Of a DNA stretch of 64,000 bases, positions 50,825 through 59,398 are shown one piece after another. How positions within the stretch are numbered: the stretch's first letter is position 1; each line of letters begins with the position of its first letter. The notes below the pieces were generated by a model. The model did no database searches, was not told the DNA's origin, and worked only from the letters and a program-made list of their open reading frames with translations. Origin of the DNA: Cuneatibacter sp. NSJ-177. GTDB lineage: Bacteria; Bacillota; Clostridia; Lachnospirales; Lachnospiraceae. The DNA is taken from positions 1,116,001 through 1,180,000 of the forward strand of contig NZ_JALIFO010000006.1 of assembly GCF_022867805.1 (NCBI RefSeq). Reading direction: 5' to 3'. The position numbers were made by a program, and so were the translations under genes.

Positions 50825-51555
50825 GGTTCCATGTATTGACATTATTCCCGGAGATGATCGAGCAGGGCTGCCGGACCAGTATCCTGGGCAGGGCTTTGCA
50901 GGCCGGGGCAATCTCGGTGACGGCCACGAATATCCGGGATTATTCGGAAAATAAACACGGCCATGTGGACGACTATCCCTACGGCGGAGGAGCCGGTATG
51001 GTCATGCAGCCAGGGCCCATCGACCGCGCGTATCAGGCTGTCAAAAGCGGGATTCCCGGAAAAGCCCGTGTGATTTATGTCACGCCTCAGGGAAATGTTT
51101 TCAATCAGCAAATCGCCCAGGAGCTGGCAAAAGAGGAGGATTTGATCTTTCTCTGCGGTCACTACGAGGGGGTGGACGAGCGGATCTTAGAAAAGATCGT
51201 CACCGACTACGTATCCATCGGAGATTATGTGCTGACCGGCGGCGAGCTTCCGGCCATGGTGATGATCGATGCGATCTCCCGCCTGGTTCCCGGCGTTTTA
51301 AGCAACGAAGTCTCTGCGGAATTTGAATCGTTTCACGACAATCTTCTGGAATACCCGCAGTATACGCGGCCGGAAGAGTACGAAGGGCAGAGGGTGCCGG
51401 AGGTGCTTCTCTCCGGACACCACGCAAACATTGAAAAATGGCGGCGGGAACAGTCGTTGGAGCGCACGCTTCGCTGGCGTCCCGATTTGTTGGAGCAAGC
51501 CTTGCTGACCAAGAAAGACAGGGAATATTTGGCGAAAAAGGGCTTGCAAGTTTGA
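50821..51555 (+). CDS. trmD: tRNA (guanine-N1)-methyltransferase TrmD
   Basis: Start ATG 50821 overlaps the rimM stop; the longer frame from 50752 only covers rimM sequence. The 244-residue SPOUT methyltransferase has MRFHVLTLFPEM, DDYPYGGGAGMVMQPGPI, LCGHYEGVDERI and the knot motif IGDYVLTGGELPAMVMIDAI. It makes m1G37 in tRNAs reading CCN/CUN/CGG codons. The promoter of rplS lies in its 3' end. Confidence 0.98.
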   Translation: MRFHVLTLFPEMIEQGCRTSILGRALQAGAISVTATNIRDYSENKHGHVDDYPYGGGAGMVMQPGPIDRAYQAVKSGIPGKARVIYVTPQGNVFNQQIAQELAKEEDLIFLCGHYEGVDERILEKIVTDYVSIGDYVLTGGELPAMVMIDAISRLVPGVLSNEVSAEFESFHDNLLEYPQYTRPEEYEGQRVPEVLLSGHHANIEKWRREQSLERTLRWRPDLLEQALLTKKDREYLAKKGLQV

Positions 51556-51572
51556 CCGCTTTATGGTAGAAT
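51544..51572 (+). promoter_or_regulatory. Sigma-A promoter of rplS
   Basis: TTGCAA (51544-51549), 17-nt spacer, TAGAAT (51567-51572), starting inside the end of trmD and 74 nt before the rplS ATG. Confidence 0.65.
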
Positions 51573-51645
51573 AAATCGCTGTGTAAATATGGATGGTCCG
51601 CTGCCAACCCCATTGGTCATGAACATCTGAATATTAGGAGGAATC

Positions 51646-51993
51646 ATGAACGAGATTATCAAGAAAATCGAAGCCGAGCAGCTGCGTGAGGGCGCAGGAA
51701 ACTTCCAGGTAGGCGACACGGTTCGCGTACATGCCAAGATTAAGGAAGGCAACCGCGAGAGAATTCAGGTTTTTGAAGGCACGGTGCTGAAGCGTCAGAA
51801 CGGCGGCGTCCGCGAAACCTTCACGGTTCGCAAAACTTCCAACGGCGTCGGCGTCGAGAAGACCTGGCCGGTGCATTCTCCGGAAATCGAGAAGGTGGAA
51901 GTGGTCCGCAGAGGTAAAGTAAGAAGAGCGAAACTGAACTATCTGAGAGACCGTGTCGGCAAGGCTGCCAAGGTAAAAGAATTAGTGAAATGA
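51646..51993 (+). CDS. rplS: Ribosomal protein bL19
   Basis: The 115-residue protein has the L19 motifs [60 protein letters not shown] and [20 protein letters not shown]. It sits at the 30S-50S interface. AGGAGG precedes ATG 51646. A strong terminator begins 3 nt after the stop, so lepB expression depends on read-through or an undetected promoter. Confidence 0.98.
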   Translation: MNEIIKKIEAEQLREGAGNFQVGDTVRVHAKIKEGNRERIQVFEGTVLKRQNGGVRETFTVRKTSNGVGVEKTWPVHSPEIEKVEVVRRGKVRRAKLNYLRDRVGKAAKVKELVK

Positions 51994-51995
51994 TG

Positions 51996-52033
51996 AAAAA
52001 GGGACACATATGAAAATATGCGGTCCCTTTTTT
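51996..52033 (+). terminator. Rho-independent terminator of rplS
   Basis: AAAAAGGGAC / GTCCCTTTTTT plus inner CATAT / ATATG with a GAAA tetraloop, ending in a run of six T's. Confidence 0.92.
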
Positions 52034-52095
52034 ACTCTTTGCATCGCTATTACGATTTAGAAATCCGGTCAATAGCAGAACAGGAAAGTGGGGTG

Positions 52096-52713
52096 TTGCC
52101 GGTGGAAAGCAGAAGAAGAAAGAAGCAGACGGAGGGGCAGGAGGGAAAGCGGCTTCATGCGCTGACGGATTGGGTGGTCGATGTGATCGTCGTCATCGCT
52201 TTGGCTGTTTTTTTCGTTCAGATGCTGGGCGATCAGGTCAAGGTGGAGGGCCATTCGATGGAGCCTGCTTTGCTGGCCGAGGATACGGTGCTGATCAACC
52301 GGCTGTCCTATCATTTTTTCCAGGTGGAGCGTCTGGACGTGGTATTGTTCCGCAATCCGAAGGTGGCAGAAAAGACCCATATGAAACGGGTCATCGGACT
52401 TCCCGGAGAGACCGTACAGATTAAAAACGGACGGATCTTGATTGACGGCAGGGAGCTGGCGGATGAAAATCTTCCGGAGTACACGGTGCCCGGCCTGGCG
52501 GAGAACCCGGTGAAGCTGGGGGCGGACGAGTATTTTCTCCTTGGTGACAACGGCGACAGCAGTGAGGACAGCCGCTTTGCCATCATCGGAAATGTACACC
52601 GGGATCAGATTCTTGGAAAAGTTTGGTTCCGCATCGCCCCTTTTTCCGAGCTGGGGTTTCTTCCGGAACTCGGCGAGACAAAGCCGGCGGAAAGTCAGGG
52701 CCAGCAAAAGTAA
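52096..52713 (+). CDS. lepB: Signal peptidase I, copy 1
   Basis: The open frame extends back into the rplS terminator, so the start must be later. TTG 52096 has AGGAAAG seven bases upstream; GTG 52093 or GTG 52102 are close alternatives. The ~205-residue protein has one N-terminal membrane helix (LTDWVVDVIVVIALAVFFV), catalytic serine in VEGHSMEPALL, catalytic lysine in MKRVIGLPGETVQI and the box E motif YFLLGDNGDSSEDSR. It removes signal peptides from exported proteins. A second copy is encoded two genes downstream. Confidence 0.93.
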   Translation: MPVESRRRKKQTEGQEGKRLHALTDWVVDVIVVIALAVFFVQMLGDQVKVEGHSMEPALLAEDTVLINRLSYHFFQVERLDVVLFRNPKVAEKTHMKRVIGLPGETVQIKNGRILIDGRELADENLPEYTVPGLAENPVKLGADEYFLLGDNGDSSEDSRFAIIGNVHRDQILGKVWFRIAPFSELGFLPELGETKPAESQGQQK

Positions 52714-52797
52714 GGCGTTGATTTTCCACCGTTTCAAAGAGCACAGCGGGCGCGGCCCGGCTGCGATGAAGTATGAAATAGAATATGAGGGAATAGA

Positions 52798-53658
52798 ATG
52801 AAAATACAGTGGTATCCGGGACATATGACAAAGGCGAAGCGGGCGATGGAGGCGGACATCAAGCTGGTGGATCTGGTCATCGAGCTGGTGGATGCGAGGG
52901 TCCCGGCCAGCAGCCGGAATCCGGACATCGACCGGCTGGCGCAGAACAAGGCCCGTCTGATTCTCCTGAACAAATCCGATTTGGCGGATGAGAAAGTGAA
53001 CCGTCAGTGGGAGGAATGGTTTGCTCAAAAAGGCATTTTGGCGGTCCGCCTGAACGCCAAAAGCGGTACGGGAATGAAAACCGTGCAGAATGCCATCCAG
53101 GAAGCCTGTAAGGAAAAGACTGAGAGAGACCGGAGAAGGGGAATTCTGAACCGGCCGGTGCGGGCCATGGTGGTGGGAATCCCCAATGTGGGAAAATCCA
53201 CCTTTATCAATTCCCTGGCGAGAAAAGCTGCTGCGAAAACCGGCAATAAGCCGGGAGTCACCAAGGGGAACCAGTGGATCCGGCTGAATAAAAACGTAGA
53301 ACTTCTGGATACGCCCGGTATCCTGTGGCCTCGGTTTGAGGATGAGACAACCGGCGTCCGCCTGGCTCTGATCGGGTCGGTCAACGATGAAATACTGGAT
53401 CTGAGAGAGCTGGCGGCAGAGGGGATCCGGTTTTTGCAAAAGTGGTATCCGGGTGTTCTGAAAGAGCGCTACGGCGCGGAAGAGGAAAACTCTCCCTATG
53501 AGATTTTGCAGGAAATTGCCAAAGTGCGCAACTGCCTGCAAAAAGGCGGAGAACCGGACACCGGCAAGGCGATTCGGCTATTTCTCGATGATCTGCGGAA
53601 CGGCCGTCTGGGAGGGATCAGTCTGGAGCGGCCGCAGGAAGAAATGGGGGCGCAGTGA
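52798..53658 (+). CDS. rbgA: Ribosome biogenesis GTPase RbgA (YlqF)
   Basis: The 286-residue circularly permuted GTPase begins MKIQWYPGHMTKAKRAME and has G4 LLNKSDLAD ahead of G1 VGIPNVGKSTFINSL and G3 DTPGILWP. RbgA promotes a late step of 50S assembly. It lies between two signal peptidase genes, an arrangement common in this part of clostridial genomes. Start ATG 52798. Confidence 0.97.
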   Translation: MKIQWYPGHMTKAKRAMEADIKLVDLVIELVDARVPASSRNPDIDRLAQNKARLILLNKSDLADEKVNRQWEEWFAQKGILAVRLNAKSGTGMKTVQNAIQEACKEKTERDRRRGILNRPVRAMVVGIPNVGKSTFINSLARKAAAKTGNKPGVTKGNQWIRLNKNVELLDTPGILWPRFEDETTGVRLALIGSVNDEILDLRELAAEGIRFLQKWYPGVLKERYGAEEENSPYEILQEIAKVRNCLQKGGEPDTGKAIRLFLDDLRNGRLGGISLERPQEEMGAQ

Positions 53659-54239
53659 ACAAACACAAAGCCAAGGAACGTCTGAAACAAAAGACGGCAG
53701 CGCGGGAATATCCGGGGTTCGTGGAGGATTTTTTGAATACGGCCATCGTCTTTTTGCTGGTCTCTGCGGCTGCGGTATTGATCCTGCTTTTTATCGGCCG
53801 GGCCGCGATTGTGAACGGCGACTCCATGCAGCCGACGCTCCATAACGGCGATATGTTGATTGTACAAAAGGTTGCCTACCAGCATCCCAAACGGTTTGAT
53901 ATCATTGTGTTCGATTCTCTGGACGGCAAAGGGACCCTGTTCATCAAGCGGGTCATCGGCCTCCCCGGCGAGACCGTACAGATTGCAGACGGCGTGATCA
54001 CGATCGACGGAGAAGTGTTGGAAGAACATTACGGGATGGAGCCGATGGAAGCGGCAGGTCTCGCGTCAGAGCCTTTTGTGCTGGGGGAAGAGGAATATTT
54101 TGTCCTGGGGGACAACCGGAACAACAGCGGCGACAGCCGGAGCGCCTCCGTGGGGGCGGTGAAGCAAGATCAGATTGCCGGAAAAGCCTTCTTTCGGTTT
54201 TGGCCGTTAAAGGATATGGGGCTTTTACAGCATCAATGA
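53655..54239 (+). CDS. lepB: Signal peptidase I, copy 2
   Basis: GTG 53655 overlaps the rbgA stop. The 194-residue protein has a single membrane helix (AIVFLLVSAAAVLILLFI), catalytic serine in VNGDSMQPTLHNGD, lysine in FIKRVIGLPGETVQI and box E YFVLGDNRNNSGDSRS. Both copies have all catalytic residues, so the duplication gives two active peptidases, possibly with different substrate preference or timing. Confidence 0.95.
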   Translation: MNKHKAKERLKQKTAAREYPGFVEDFLNTAIVFLLVSAAAVLILLFIGRAAIVNGDSMQPTLHNGDMLIVQKVAYQHPKRFDIIVFDSLDGKGTLFIKRVIGLPGETVQIADGVITIDGEVLEEHYGMEPMEAAGLASEPFVLGEEEYFVLGDNRNNSGDSRSASVGAVKQDQIAGKAFFRFWPLKDMGLLQHQ

Positions 54240-54248
54240 GGAGAAGAT

Positions 54249-54893
54249 ATGCCAAAGAAATTGGATCCGGAGCAGGAACGCCTGCGTCTGGAACAGATGC
54301 GAAGCTACGAAAGACAGTATGGGGATCTGGCCCCGGTCTGCGGGATCGATGAGGCGGGCCGCGGTCCGCTGGCAGGGCCGGTGGTGGCCGCTGCGGTGAT
54401 CCTGCCGAGGGAGGCGGAGATTTTTTATCTGAATGATTCCAAGAAAGTGACGGAGCGGCGCAGAGAGCTGCTCTTTGATGAAATAAAAGAAAAAGCCATT
54501 GCTTTCGGCGTCGGGATCGTCAGCGCGGAAACGATTGATGAAATCAACATCTTGCAGGCTACTTATGAGGCGATGCGCCAGGCCGTCTCGAAGCTTTCGG
54601 TGAAGCCGGAGGTCCTGCTGAACGATGCGGTGACGATACCGGGAATCGCTTTGCCTCAAGTACCCATCATCAAAGGAGATGCGAAGAGCGTATCCATCGC
54701 GGCGGCCAGTATCCTGGCTAAGGTAACCAGGGACCGGATGATGCGCCAGTATGATGAACTGTATCCGGAATATGGATTTGCCGGCCATAAAGGCTATGGC
54801 ACGGCGGCACACATCGCAGCCATAAGGGAATTTGGGCCGTGTCCGATCCACCGGCGGTCGTTTATTAAAAATTTCACCGGAGAAAAAGAATGA
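54249..54893 (+). CDS. rnhB: Ribonuclease HII
   Basis: The 214-residue protein has the catalytic acidic residues in VCGIDEAGRGPLAGPVVAAA, LNDSKKVTERRRELLFDEI and LLNDAVTIPG, plus KGDAKSVSIAAASILAKVTRD. It cuts RNA in RNA-DNA hybrids and single misincorporated ribonucleotides. ATG 54249 follows GAGGAG, and its end overlaps yraN by 4 nt. Confidence 0.97.
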   Translation: MPKKLDPEQERLRLEQMRSYERQYGDLAPVCGIDEAGRGPLAGPVVAAAVILPREAEIFYLNDSKKVTERRRELLFDEIKEKAIAFGVGIVSAETIDEINILQATYEAMRQAVSKLSVKPEVLLNDAVTIPGIALPQVPIIKGDAKSVSIAAASILAKVTRDRMMRQYDELYPEYGFAGHKGYGTAAHIAAIREFGPCPIHRRSFIKNFTGEKE

Positions 54894-55243
54894 ATCAGAG
54901 AATGGTGGGCAGCTGCTTCGAGGAAAAAGCGGCTGCTTATTTGCAGGCGGAAGGGCTTTGCGTGCTTCAAAAGAATTACCGCTGCCGGATCGGAGAGATT
55001 GATCTGGTGGCTAAGGACGGAGATACCTTAGTCTTTGTCGAAGTCAAATACCGCAGTGGGGGCTTATATGGAAGCCCGGAGGAGGCGGTCAACCAGGCGA
55101 AGCAAAAAAAGATCCGCCGGGTGGCTCAATTCTATCTGATTCAGCAGGGAACGCCGCCGGATACCTGCTGCCGGTTCGACGTGATAGCCATCGGGGGCGA
55201 CGGAACCATCGTCCATTTTCAAAATGCGTTTGGAGGAATTTAA
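54890..55243 (+). CDS. YraN-family (UPF0102) endonuclease-like protein
   Basis: The 117-residue protein has the restriction-endonuclease-like fold of UPF0102: CFEEKAAAYLQAEGLCVLQK, YRCRIGEIDLVAKDGDTLVF and VEVKYRSGGLYGSPEEAVN, with the E-D-ExK acidic set. It probably acts in Holliday-junction or other DNA metabolism, but the role is not settled. ATG overlaps the rnhB stop (ATGA). Confidence 0.94.
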   Translation: MNQRMVGSCFEEKAAAYLQAEGLCVLQKNYRCRIGEIDLVAKDGDTLVFVEVKYRSGGLYGSPEEAVNQAKQKKIRRVAQFYLIQQGTPPDTCCRFDVIAIGGDGTIVHFQNAFGGI

Positions 55244-55244
55244 G

Positions 55245-56072
55245 ATGGAATGGGGAATGAAAGAACAAGAGAAGGCGGGGGTGACCTTTCTGACCTTTCC
55301 GCTTCTGGAGCGGGAGGGGATGGTGACCCATGCTTTTTCCACGAGAAAAGGCGGCGTCAGCAAGGGGATGTTTGCCACGATGAACTTTGCGGGAAACCGG
55401 GGAGATGATCCGGAGCATGTCCGGGAGAATTACCGGCGGATGGGAACGGCGCTCGGCGTCCCGCCGGAACAGATGGTGCTGTCCCAGCAGACCCACACGA
55501 CGAACCTGCGGATCGTAACCAGGGAAGATGCAGGGAAAGGCGTGGTCCGAGAGCGGGATTACACGGATGTGGACGGGCTTTTGACCGATGAACCGGGTCT
55601 GATGCTGGTGACCTCCTATGCGGATTGTGTGCCGCTCTTCTTTTTGGACCCGGTAAAACGGGTGATCGCCCTCAGCCATTCCGGCTGGCGGGGAACCGTG
55701 GGTCGGATGGGGGCTGTGACCGTAGAGCGGATGCAGGAAGTCTTCGGCTGTGAGCCGGGGCAGATTTTGGCCTGCATCGGCCCCAGCATTTGTCAGAGCT
55801 GCTATGAAGTCAGCGAGGATGTGGCAGAGGAATTCCGTCTTGTGTTTCCGGAGACGGACTGGCCGGAAATTTTAGAGGAAAAGCCGGAAAAGAAATATCA
55901 GCTGGATCTCTGGAATGCCAACCGGAAAATCTTGTTGTCCGCCGGGATCAGAGAGGATCACCTTGCCTCCTCCGGGATTTGTACCTGCTGTCATTCGGAT
56001 CTCCTGTTTTCCCATCGGGCGACCCAGGGGAAACGGGGAAATCTGGGCGCGTTTTTGATGCTGAATTCCTGA
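55245..56072 (+). CDS. YfiH/LACC1-family multicopper-like purine nucleoside enzyme
   Basis: Start ATG 55245 follows GGAGGAATTTAAG; ATG 55224 lies inside yraN. The 275-residue protein has the family motifs THAFSTRKGGVSKGMFATMN, QQTHTTNLRIV, TSYADCVPLFFLDP, ALSHSGWRGTVGRMG and GPSICQSCYEVSEDV. The His and Cys residues bind zinc. Members are known as polyphenol oxidase by old annotation, but FAMIN/YfiH proteins act on purine nucleosides (phosphorolysis, adenosine deamination). It ends convergent to cbiK. Confidence 0.93.
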   Translation: MEWGMKEQEKAGVTFLTFPLLEREGMVTHAFSTRKGGVSKGMFATMNFAGNRGDDPEHVRENYRRMGTALGVPPEQMVLSQQTHTTNLRIVTREDAGKGVVRERDYTDVDGLLTDEPGLMLVTSYADCVPLFFLDPVKRVIALSHSGWRGTVGRMGAVTVERMQEVFGCEPGQILACIGPSICQSCYEVSEDVAEEFRLVFPETDWPEILEEKPEKKYQLDLWNANRKILLSAGIREDHLASSGICTCCHSDLLFSHRATQGKRGNLGAFLMLNS

Positions 56073-56113
56073 CGCCAATCCGGATATAAATCGAAGGGAT
56101 GCCGCAAAATCTT

Positions 56114-56896
56114 TTAGGAGCGGATACTCTGCGCCAAGTGTTCCAGGTATATTTTCCGGATCCCCTCATATTCCCCCAGCCCCTTCAAGTGGCAGACCAC
56201 CTCGTAGCCGGCCGCCTCAAACTGGGAGCGCCAGGAATCATCGTCGTCGCTGGCCATGTCATTGTTGGCATGGTCTCCGGCCACCAGCATAAAGGGAACT
56301 AGATGGACCCTTTGGACATCCGTCTCGTTGAGACGCCGGAAAATATGGATCAGGGATGGATATGCCTCCACGGTTCCCATAAAGGCGCGGGGATATCCCA
56401 GGTCTTTCAAGGTATAGTCCAGCGCCGCATAGACCGCATTGGCATGGTGGGTGGTGCCGTGGCCCATGAAGACGATCGCATCCTCCTTTGGAATCTCCTT
56501 GTATTCCTCCATCAAAGCTGTTAATACAGCAATGTTGTCTTCGGTGGTAGTCAGCAGCGGGGTTCCAAACCGGACAGAGCGGAAGAATTCCTTCTGAGCC
56601 AAAACATCTTCTTTCATCTGGTCATTTTCAATTCCATTGATGATGTGCGTCGGCTGAACGATCAGATCGGTGACGCCGTCTTTCTTGATCTGCTCCAGAG
56701 CTTCCGGGACTGTCGGTACGATCATATGATCCCGTTCCCGAAGTTTTCGGATAATCATTTTGCTGGTCCATGCACGGTACACGGTATCGTCCGGGTAAGC
56801 CTGCCTCATATCTTCTTCGATTCTGTCAATGGTTTTTTCACGGGTCTCCGGATAGCTGGTTCCGAAACTGACCGCGAGAATCGCTTGTTTTTCCAT
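56114..56896 (-). CDS. cbiK: Sirohydrochlorin cobaltochelatase CbiK
   Basis: The 260-residue class II chelatase begins ILAVSFGTSYPETREKTI and has VQPTHIINGIENDQM, FMGHGTTHHANAVYAALDY and HLVPFMLVAGDHANNDMASD, with the metal-binding histidines. It inserts Co2+ into sirohydrochlorin in anaerobic cobalamin synthesis (or can serve sirohaem-type metallation). There is no signal peptide, so it is cytosolic. No other cobalamin gene lies nearby. A consensus promoter on the minus strand (56934-56962) makes it a single-gene unit. Confidence 0.95.
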   Translation of the reverse strand: MEKQAILAVSFGTSYPETREKTIDRIEEDMRQAYPDDTVYRAWTSKMIIRKLRERDHMIVPTVPEALEQIKKDGVTDLIVQPTHIINGIENDQMKEDVLAQKEFFRSVRFGTPLLTTTEDNIAVLTALMEEYKEIPKEDAIVFMGHGTTHHANAVYAALDYTLKDLGYPRAFMGTVEAYPSLIHIFRRLNETDVQRVHLVPFMLVAGDHANNDMASDDDDSWRSQFEAAGYEVVCHLKGLGEYEGIRKIYLEHLAQSIRS

Positions 56897-56933
56897 ACAG
56901 TCCTCCTATTGTCTTGTTCTTATAACAACAAAA

Positions 56934-56962
56934 AGTGTAGCATGGCGGGTAATCGGTGTCAA
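56934..56962 (-). promoter_or_regulatory. Sigma-A promoter of cbiK
   Basis: Read on the minus strand: TTGACA (56962-56957), 17-nt spacer, TACACT (56939-56934). The 40-nt leader is too short for a cobalamin riboswitch. Confidence 0.85.
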
Positions 56963-57040
56963 TGTTTCCGTATGCTTTTCCCTTTTGGCACCGGACGTCT
57001 TTTTTCTGAATAGAATAAGAGAAAAAAGAAGGTGAGCTCA

Positions 57041-57943
57041 ATGCAGGAGGCATTTCGAGCCGTCCATGCCGACGCAGCCCATCGGGCCGGGCTCAGCGGG
57101 GCGGGAATCGGCGTCGCAATTTTGGACACCGGCATCTTTCCCCACCGGGATTTTGAGGACCGGATCGACGCGTTTCAAGATACGCTCCATCTCTGGACGG
57201 AGCCCTACGACGACAACGGCCACGGTACCCATGTGGCGGGGGTAATCGGCGGCAGCGGACGGATGTCGATGGGACAATACGCAGGTATTGCTCCCGGATG
57301 CCGGATCATCAGCATCAAGGTACTGGACTCCAAGGGGAACGGAAGCCTGTCCCATATGATGATGGGCTTGTCCTGGATTCTGGAGAACCAGAAAAAATAT
57401 AATATCCGCGTAGTCAATATTTCCGTCGGGACAAAGACAAAAGGAGATTCCAGCGAGGATTCCCCTCTGGTCCAGAACGTAAACAAGCTCTGGGACGCCG
57501 GAATCGTGGTGGTTGTGGCGGCGGGAAACAACGGACCGGGAGAAGGCACGGTGACCACACCCGGCATCAGCCGGAAAGTGATCACCGTAGGATCCTCGGA
57601 TGACGGGAGACGGGTGGAGATTCACGGGAACCGGATGCAGAATTATTCGGGAAGGGGGCCGACCGCCGAGTGTATTCTAAAGCCGGAGGTGATTGCGCCG
57701 GGATCCAGCATCATATCCTGTAATGTATGTCCGACGCCGCGGTCCCGCTATTATACGATGAAAAGCGGCACTTCGATGTCGACGCCCATTGTATCCGGAG
57801 CCGTTGCCCTGCTGTTGGAAAAATATCCGTATATGACCAATGTGGACGTCAAACTGGCTCTGCGTGAAAGCTGCCGGAAGACAGGGGCGCCTGTGACAAA
57901 GGAGGGGTGGGGTCTGCTTGATATCCGGCGTTTGCTCCACTGA
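57041..57943 (+). CDS. Cytosolic subtilisin-like serine peptidase (S8)
   Basis: ATG 57041 lies eight bases after AGAAGG; GTG 57032 is an alternative. The ~300-residue S8 peptidase has the Asp in VAILDTGIFPHRDF, His in DNGHGTHVAGVIGG and Ser in SGTSMSTPIVSGAVALL, with the oxyanion Asn in VVAAGNNGPG. No signal peptide or prodomain is visible, as in AprX or intracellular subtilases, so it acts inside the cell or the sporangium. It is divergent from cbiK. Substrate unknown. Confidence 0.93.
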   Translation: MQEAFRAVHADAAHRAGLSGAGIGVAILDTGIFPHRDFEDRIDAFQDTLHLWTEPYDDNGHGTHVAGVIGGSGRMSMGQYAGIAPGCRIISIKVLDSKGNGSLSHMMMGLSWILENQKKYNIRVVNISVGTKTKGDSSEDSPLVQNVNKLWDAGIVVVVAAGNNGPGEGTVTTPGISRKVITVGSSDDGRRVEIHGNRMQNYSGRGPTAECILKPEVIAPGSSIISCNVCPTPRSRYYTMKSGTSMSTPIVSGAVALLLEKYPYMTNVDVKLALRESCRKTGAPVTKEGWGLLDIRRLLH

Positions 57944-57962
57944 TGGTTTTTTCCGGAACAGC

Positions 57963-57991
57963 TTGTAAAGTCAAAGATAGTTTGGTAGAAT
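57963..57991 (+). promoter_or_regulatory. Sigma-A promoter of the SRAP gene
   Basis: TTGTAA (57963-57968), 17-nt spacer, TAGAAT (57986-57991), 48 nt before ATG 58040. No LexA-type box is evident. Confidence 0.6.
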
Positions 57992-58039
57992 AAAGTAGGA
58001 ATAAATCAAGAATTTTACGTCGGAAAAGGGGAATCATTT

Positions 58040-58636
58040 ATGTGCGGAAGATATTATTTTACTTATGAAGCGGCACAGGAGGCATTGACACTGGCCGACC
58101 TTCTGGACACGAGAAGCGAGACGGTGGGCGAGGGCGACGTACATCCGGCGGATTTAGCTTGGGTGGTGTGTTCGGATGCCCAAAAGCACCGCCTGGTGCT
58201 GGCCTCCATGCGCTGGGGATTTCCGGGACATGAGCGTTCCCAGGTGATTTTTAATGCCCGTGCTGAAACGGCGATGGAAAAAAGTTTGTTCCGTGACAGT
58301 ATGCTGTTTCGCCGCTGCGCAATCCCGGCCGGAGGGTTTTATGAGTGGAATCCAAAGGGGGAGAAGGTAAGTTTTACCGGAAGGGAAAAGAAAATTTTGT
58401 ACTTGGCTGGTTTTTACCGCTGCTTTGAGGAGATGAATTGTTTCGTCATCCTGACGACGGAGGCCAATCGTTCTCTGCAAGGCGTCCATGACCGGATGCC
58501 TTTGGTGTTAAAAGAAGAGGATGTGAAAAGATGGATATTGGATAAGGAGCGGGCGGAAATCCTTTTGTCGCAGGCCCCGCCGCTCCTGTCGTCTTTTCAG
58601 GAATATGAACAGCAGACGCTTCCGTTGTTTTTCTGA
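58040..58636 (+). CDS. SRAP (YedK/HMCES) abasic-site protein
   Basis: The 198-residue protein begins MCGRYYFT, so the catalytic Cys2 is free after methionine removal. It has FNARAETAMEK, RRCAIPAGGFYEWNP, FVILTTEANRSLQGVHDRMP and LVLKEEDVKRWI. SRAP proteins form a DNA-protein crosslink with abasic sites in single-stranded DNA and shield them. The last 40 nt overlap the convergent pantothenate kinase gene. Confidence 0.96.
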   Translation: MCGRYYFTYEAAQEALTLADLLDTRSETVGEGDVHPADLAWVVCSDAQKHRLVLASMRWGFPGHERSQVIFNARAETAMEKSLFRDSMLFRRCAIPAGGFYEWNPKGEKVSFTGREKKILYLAGFYRCFEEMNCFVILTTEANRSLQGVHDRMPLVLKEEDVKRWILDKERAEILLSQAPPLLSSFQEYEQQTLPLFF

Positions 58637-59385
58637 TAGATCAGGTACAGTCCCCGCAGAAGGAGGTTTTCGTCCACCTGGACCAAATGGCGGCAGTGGG
58701 GGACGATGGAGGAGGCCAGGCCGCCGGTTGCGACGACGGTGGCCGTCTCGCCCAGCTCCAATTCCACCCGGTCGATCAGCCCGTCCAGCATCGAGGCGTT
58801 TCCCAGGATGATACCGCTTTTGATACAGTCCACGGTGTTGGTTCCGATGATTTTCCGGGGAGATTCAAAGGGAATCCGCGGTAGCTGGGAGGTGGTCTGA
58901 ATTAATGCGTCCAGGGCCACCTGGGCTCCGGGAGCGATGATGGTTCCGAGATAAGCGGGACCTCTCCCCACGATGGAGAGTGTCGTGGCCGTGCCCATGT
59001 CGATCAAAATCAGCGGAAGCGGATACCCGGCCACACCGGCGACCGCGTCGACGATCAGATCGCTTCCGACCTTGGCCGGATCATCCATGCGGATGGCAAG
59101 GCCGGTTTTGATTCCGGGACCGACGATGAGAGCCGGGGTTCCGATAATCTTTTGAAGAGCCCGGTTTAAAGTGGCGGTCACCGGGGGCACCACAGAGGAA
59201 ATGACGCTTCCCTTTAATTGATCCGGCATAATCTCATGAAGTTCCAGAACTGTCCGGAGTGCAATCGCGTACTCCAAATCCGTCTTGCGGGGGTCGGAGG
59301 AAAACCGTTCGACAAAATAAACCCTTTCCCGGTCAATGGCTCCCACTACAATGTTGCTGTTTCCTATGTCAACTGCTAGAATCAT
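58597..59385 (-). CDS. coaX: Type III pantothenate kinase, copy A
   Basis: The 262-residue ASKHA kinase begins MILAVDIGNSNIVVGAI and has GPGIKTGLAIRMDDPAKVGSD (joined motif), LILIDMGTATTLSIVG, GTNTVDCIKSGIILGNASMLDG and VATGGLASSI. All catalytic residues seem present. It phosphorylates pantothenate, the first step to CoA, and is not feedback-inhibited in the usual way. It is 13 nt downstream of copy B on the minus strand, and its 3' end overlaps the SRAP gene by 40 nt. Confidence 0.95.
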   Translation of the reverse strand: MILAVDIGNSNIVVGAIDRERVYFVERFSSDPRKTDLEYAIALRTVLELHEIMPDQLKGSVISSVVPPVTATLNRALQKIIGTPALIVGPGIKTGLAIRMDDPAKVGSDLIVDAVAGVAGYPLPLILIDMGTATTLSIVGRGPAYLGTIIAPGAQVALDALIQTTSQLPRIPFESPRKIIGTNTVDCIKSGIILGNASMLDGLIDRVELELGETATVVATGGLASSIVPHCRHLVQVDENLLLRGLYLIYQKNNGSVCCSYS

Positions 59386-59398
59386 GTCGTCCTCCTGT

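Noticed and set aside
52069-53541. 490-residue minus-strand frame across lepB and rbgA
   Set aside because: Spans two real genes on the other strand and carries no recognisable domain.
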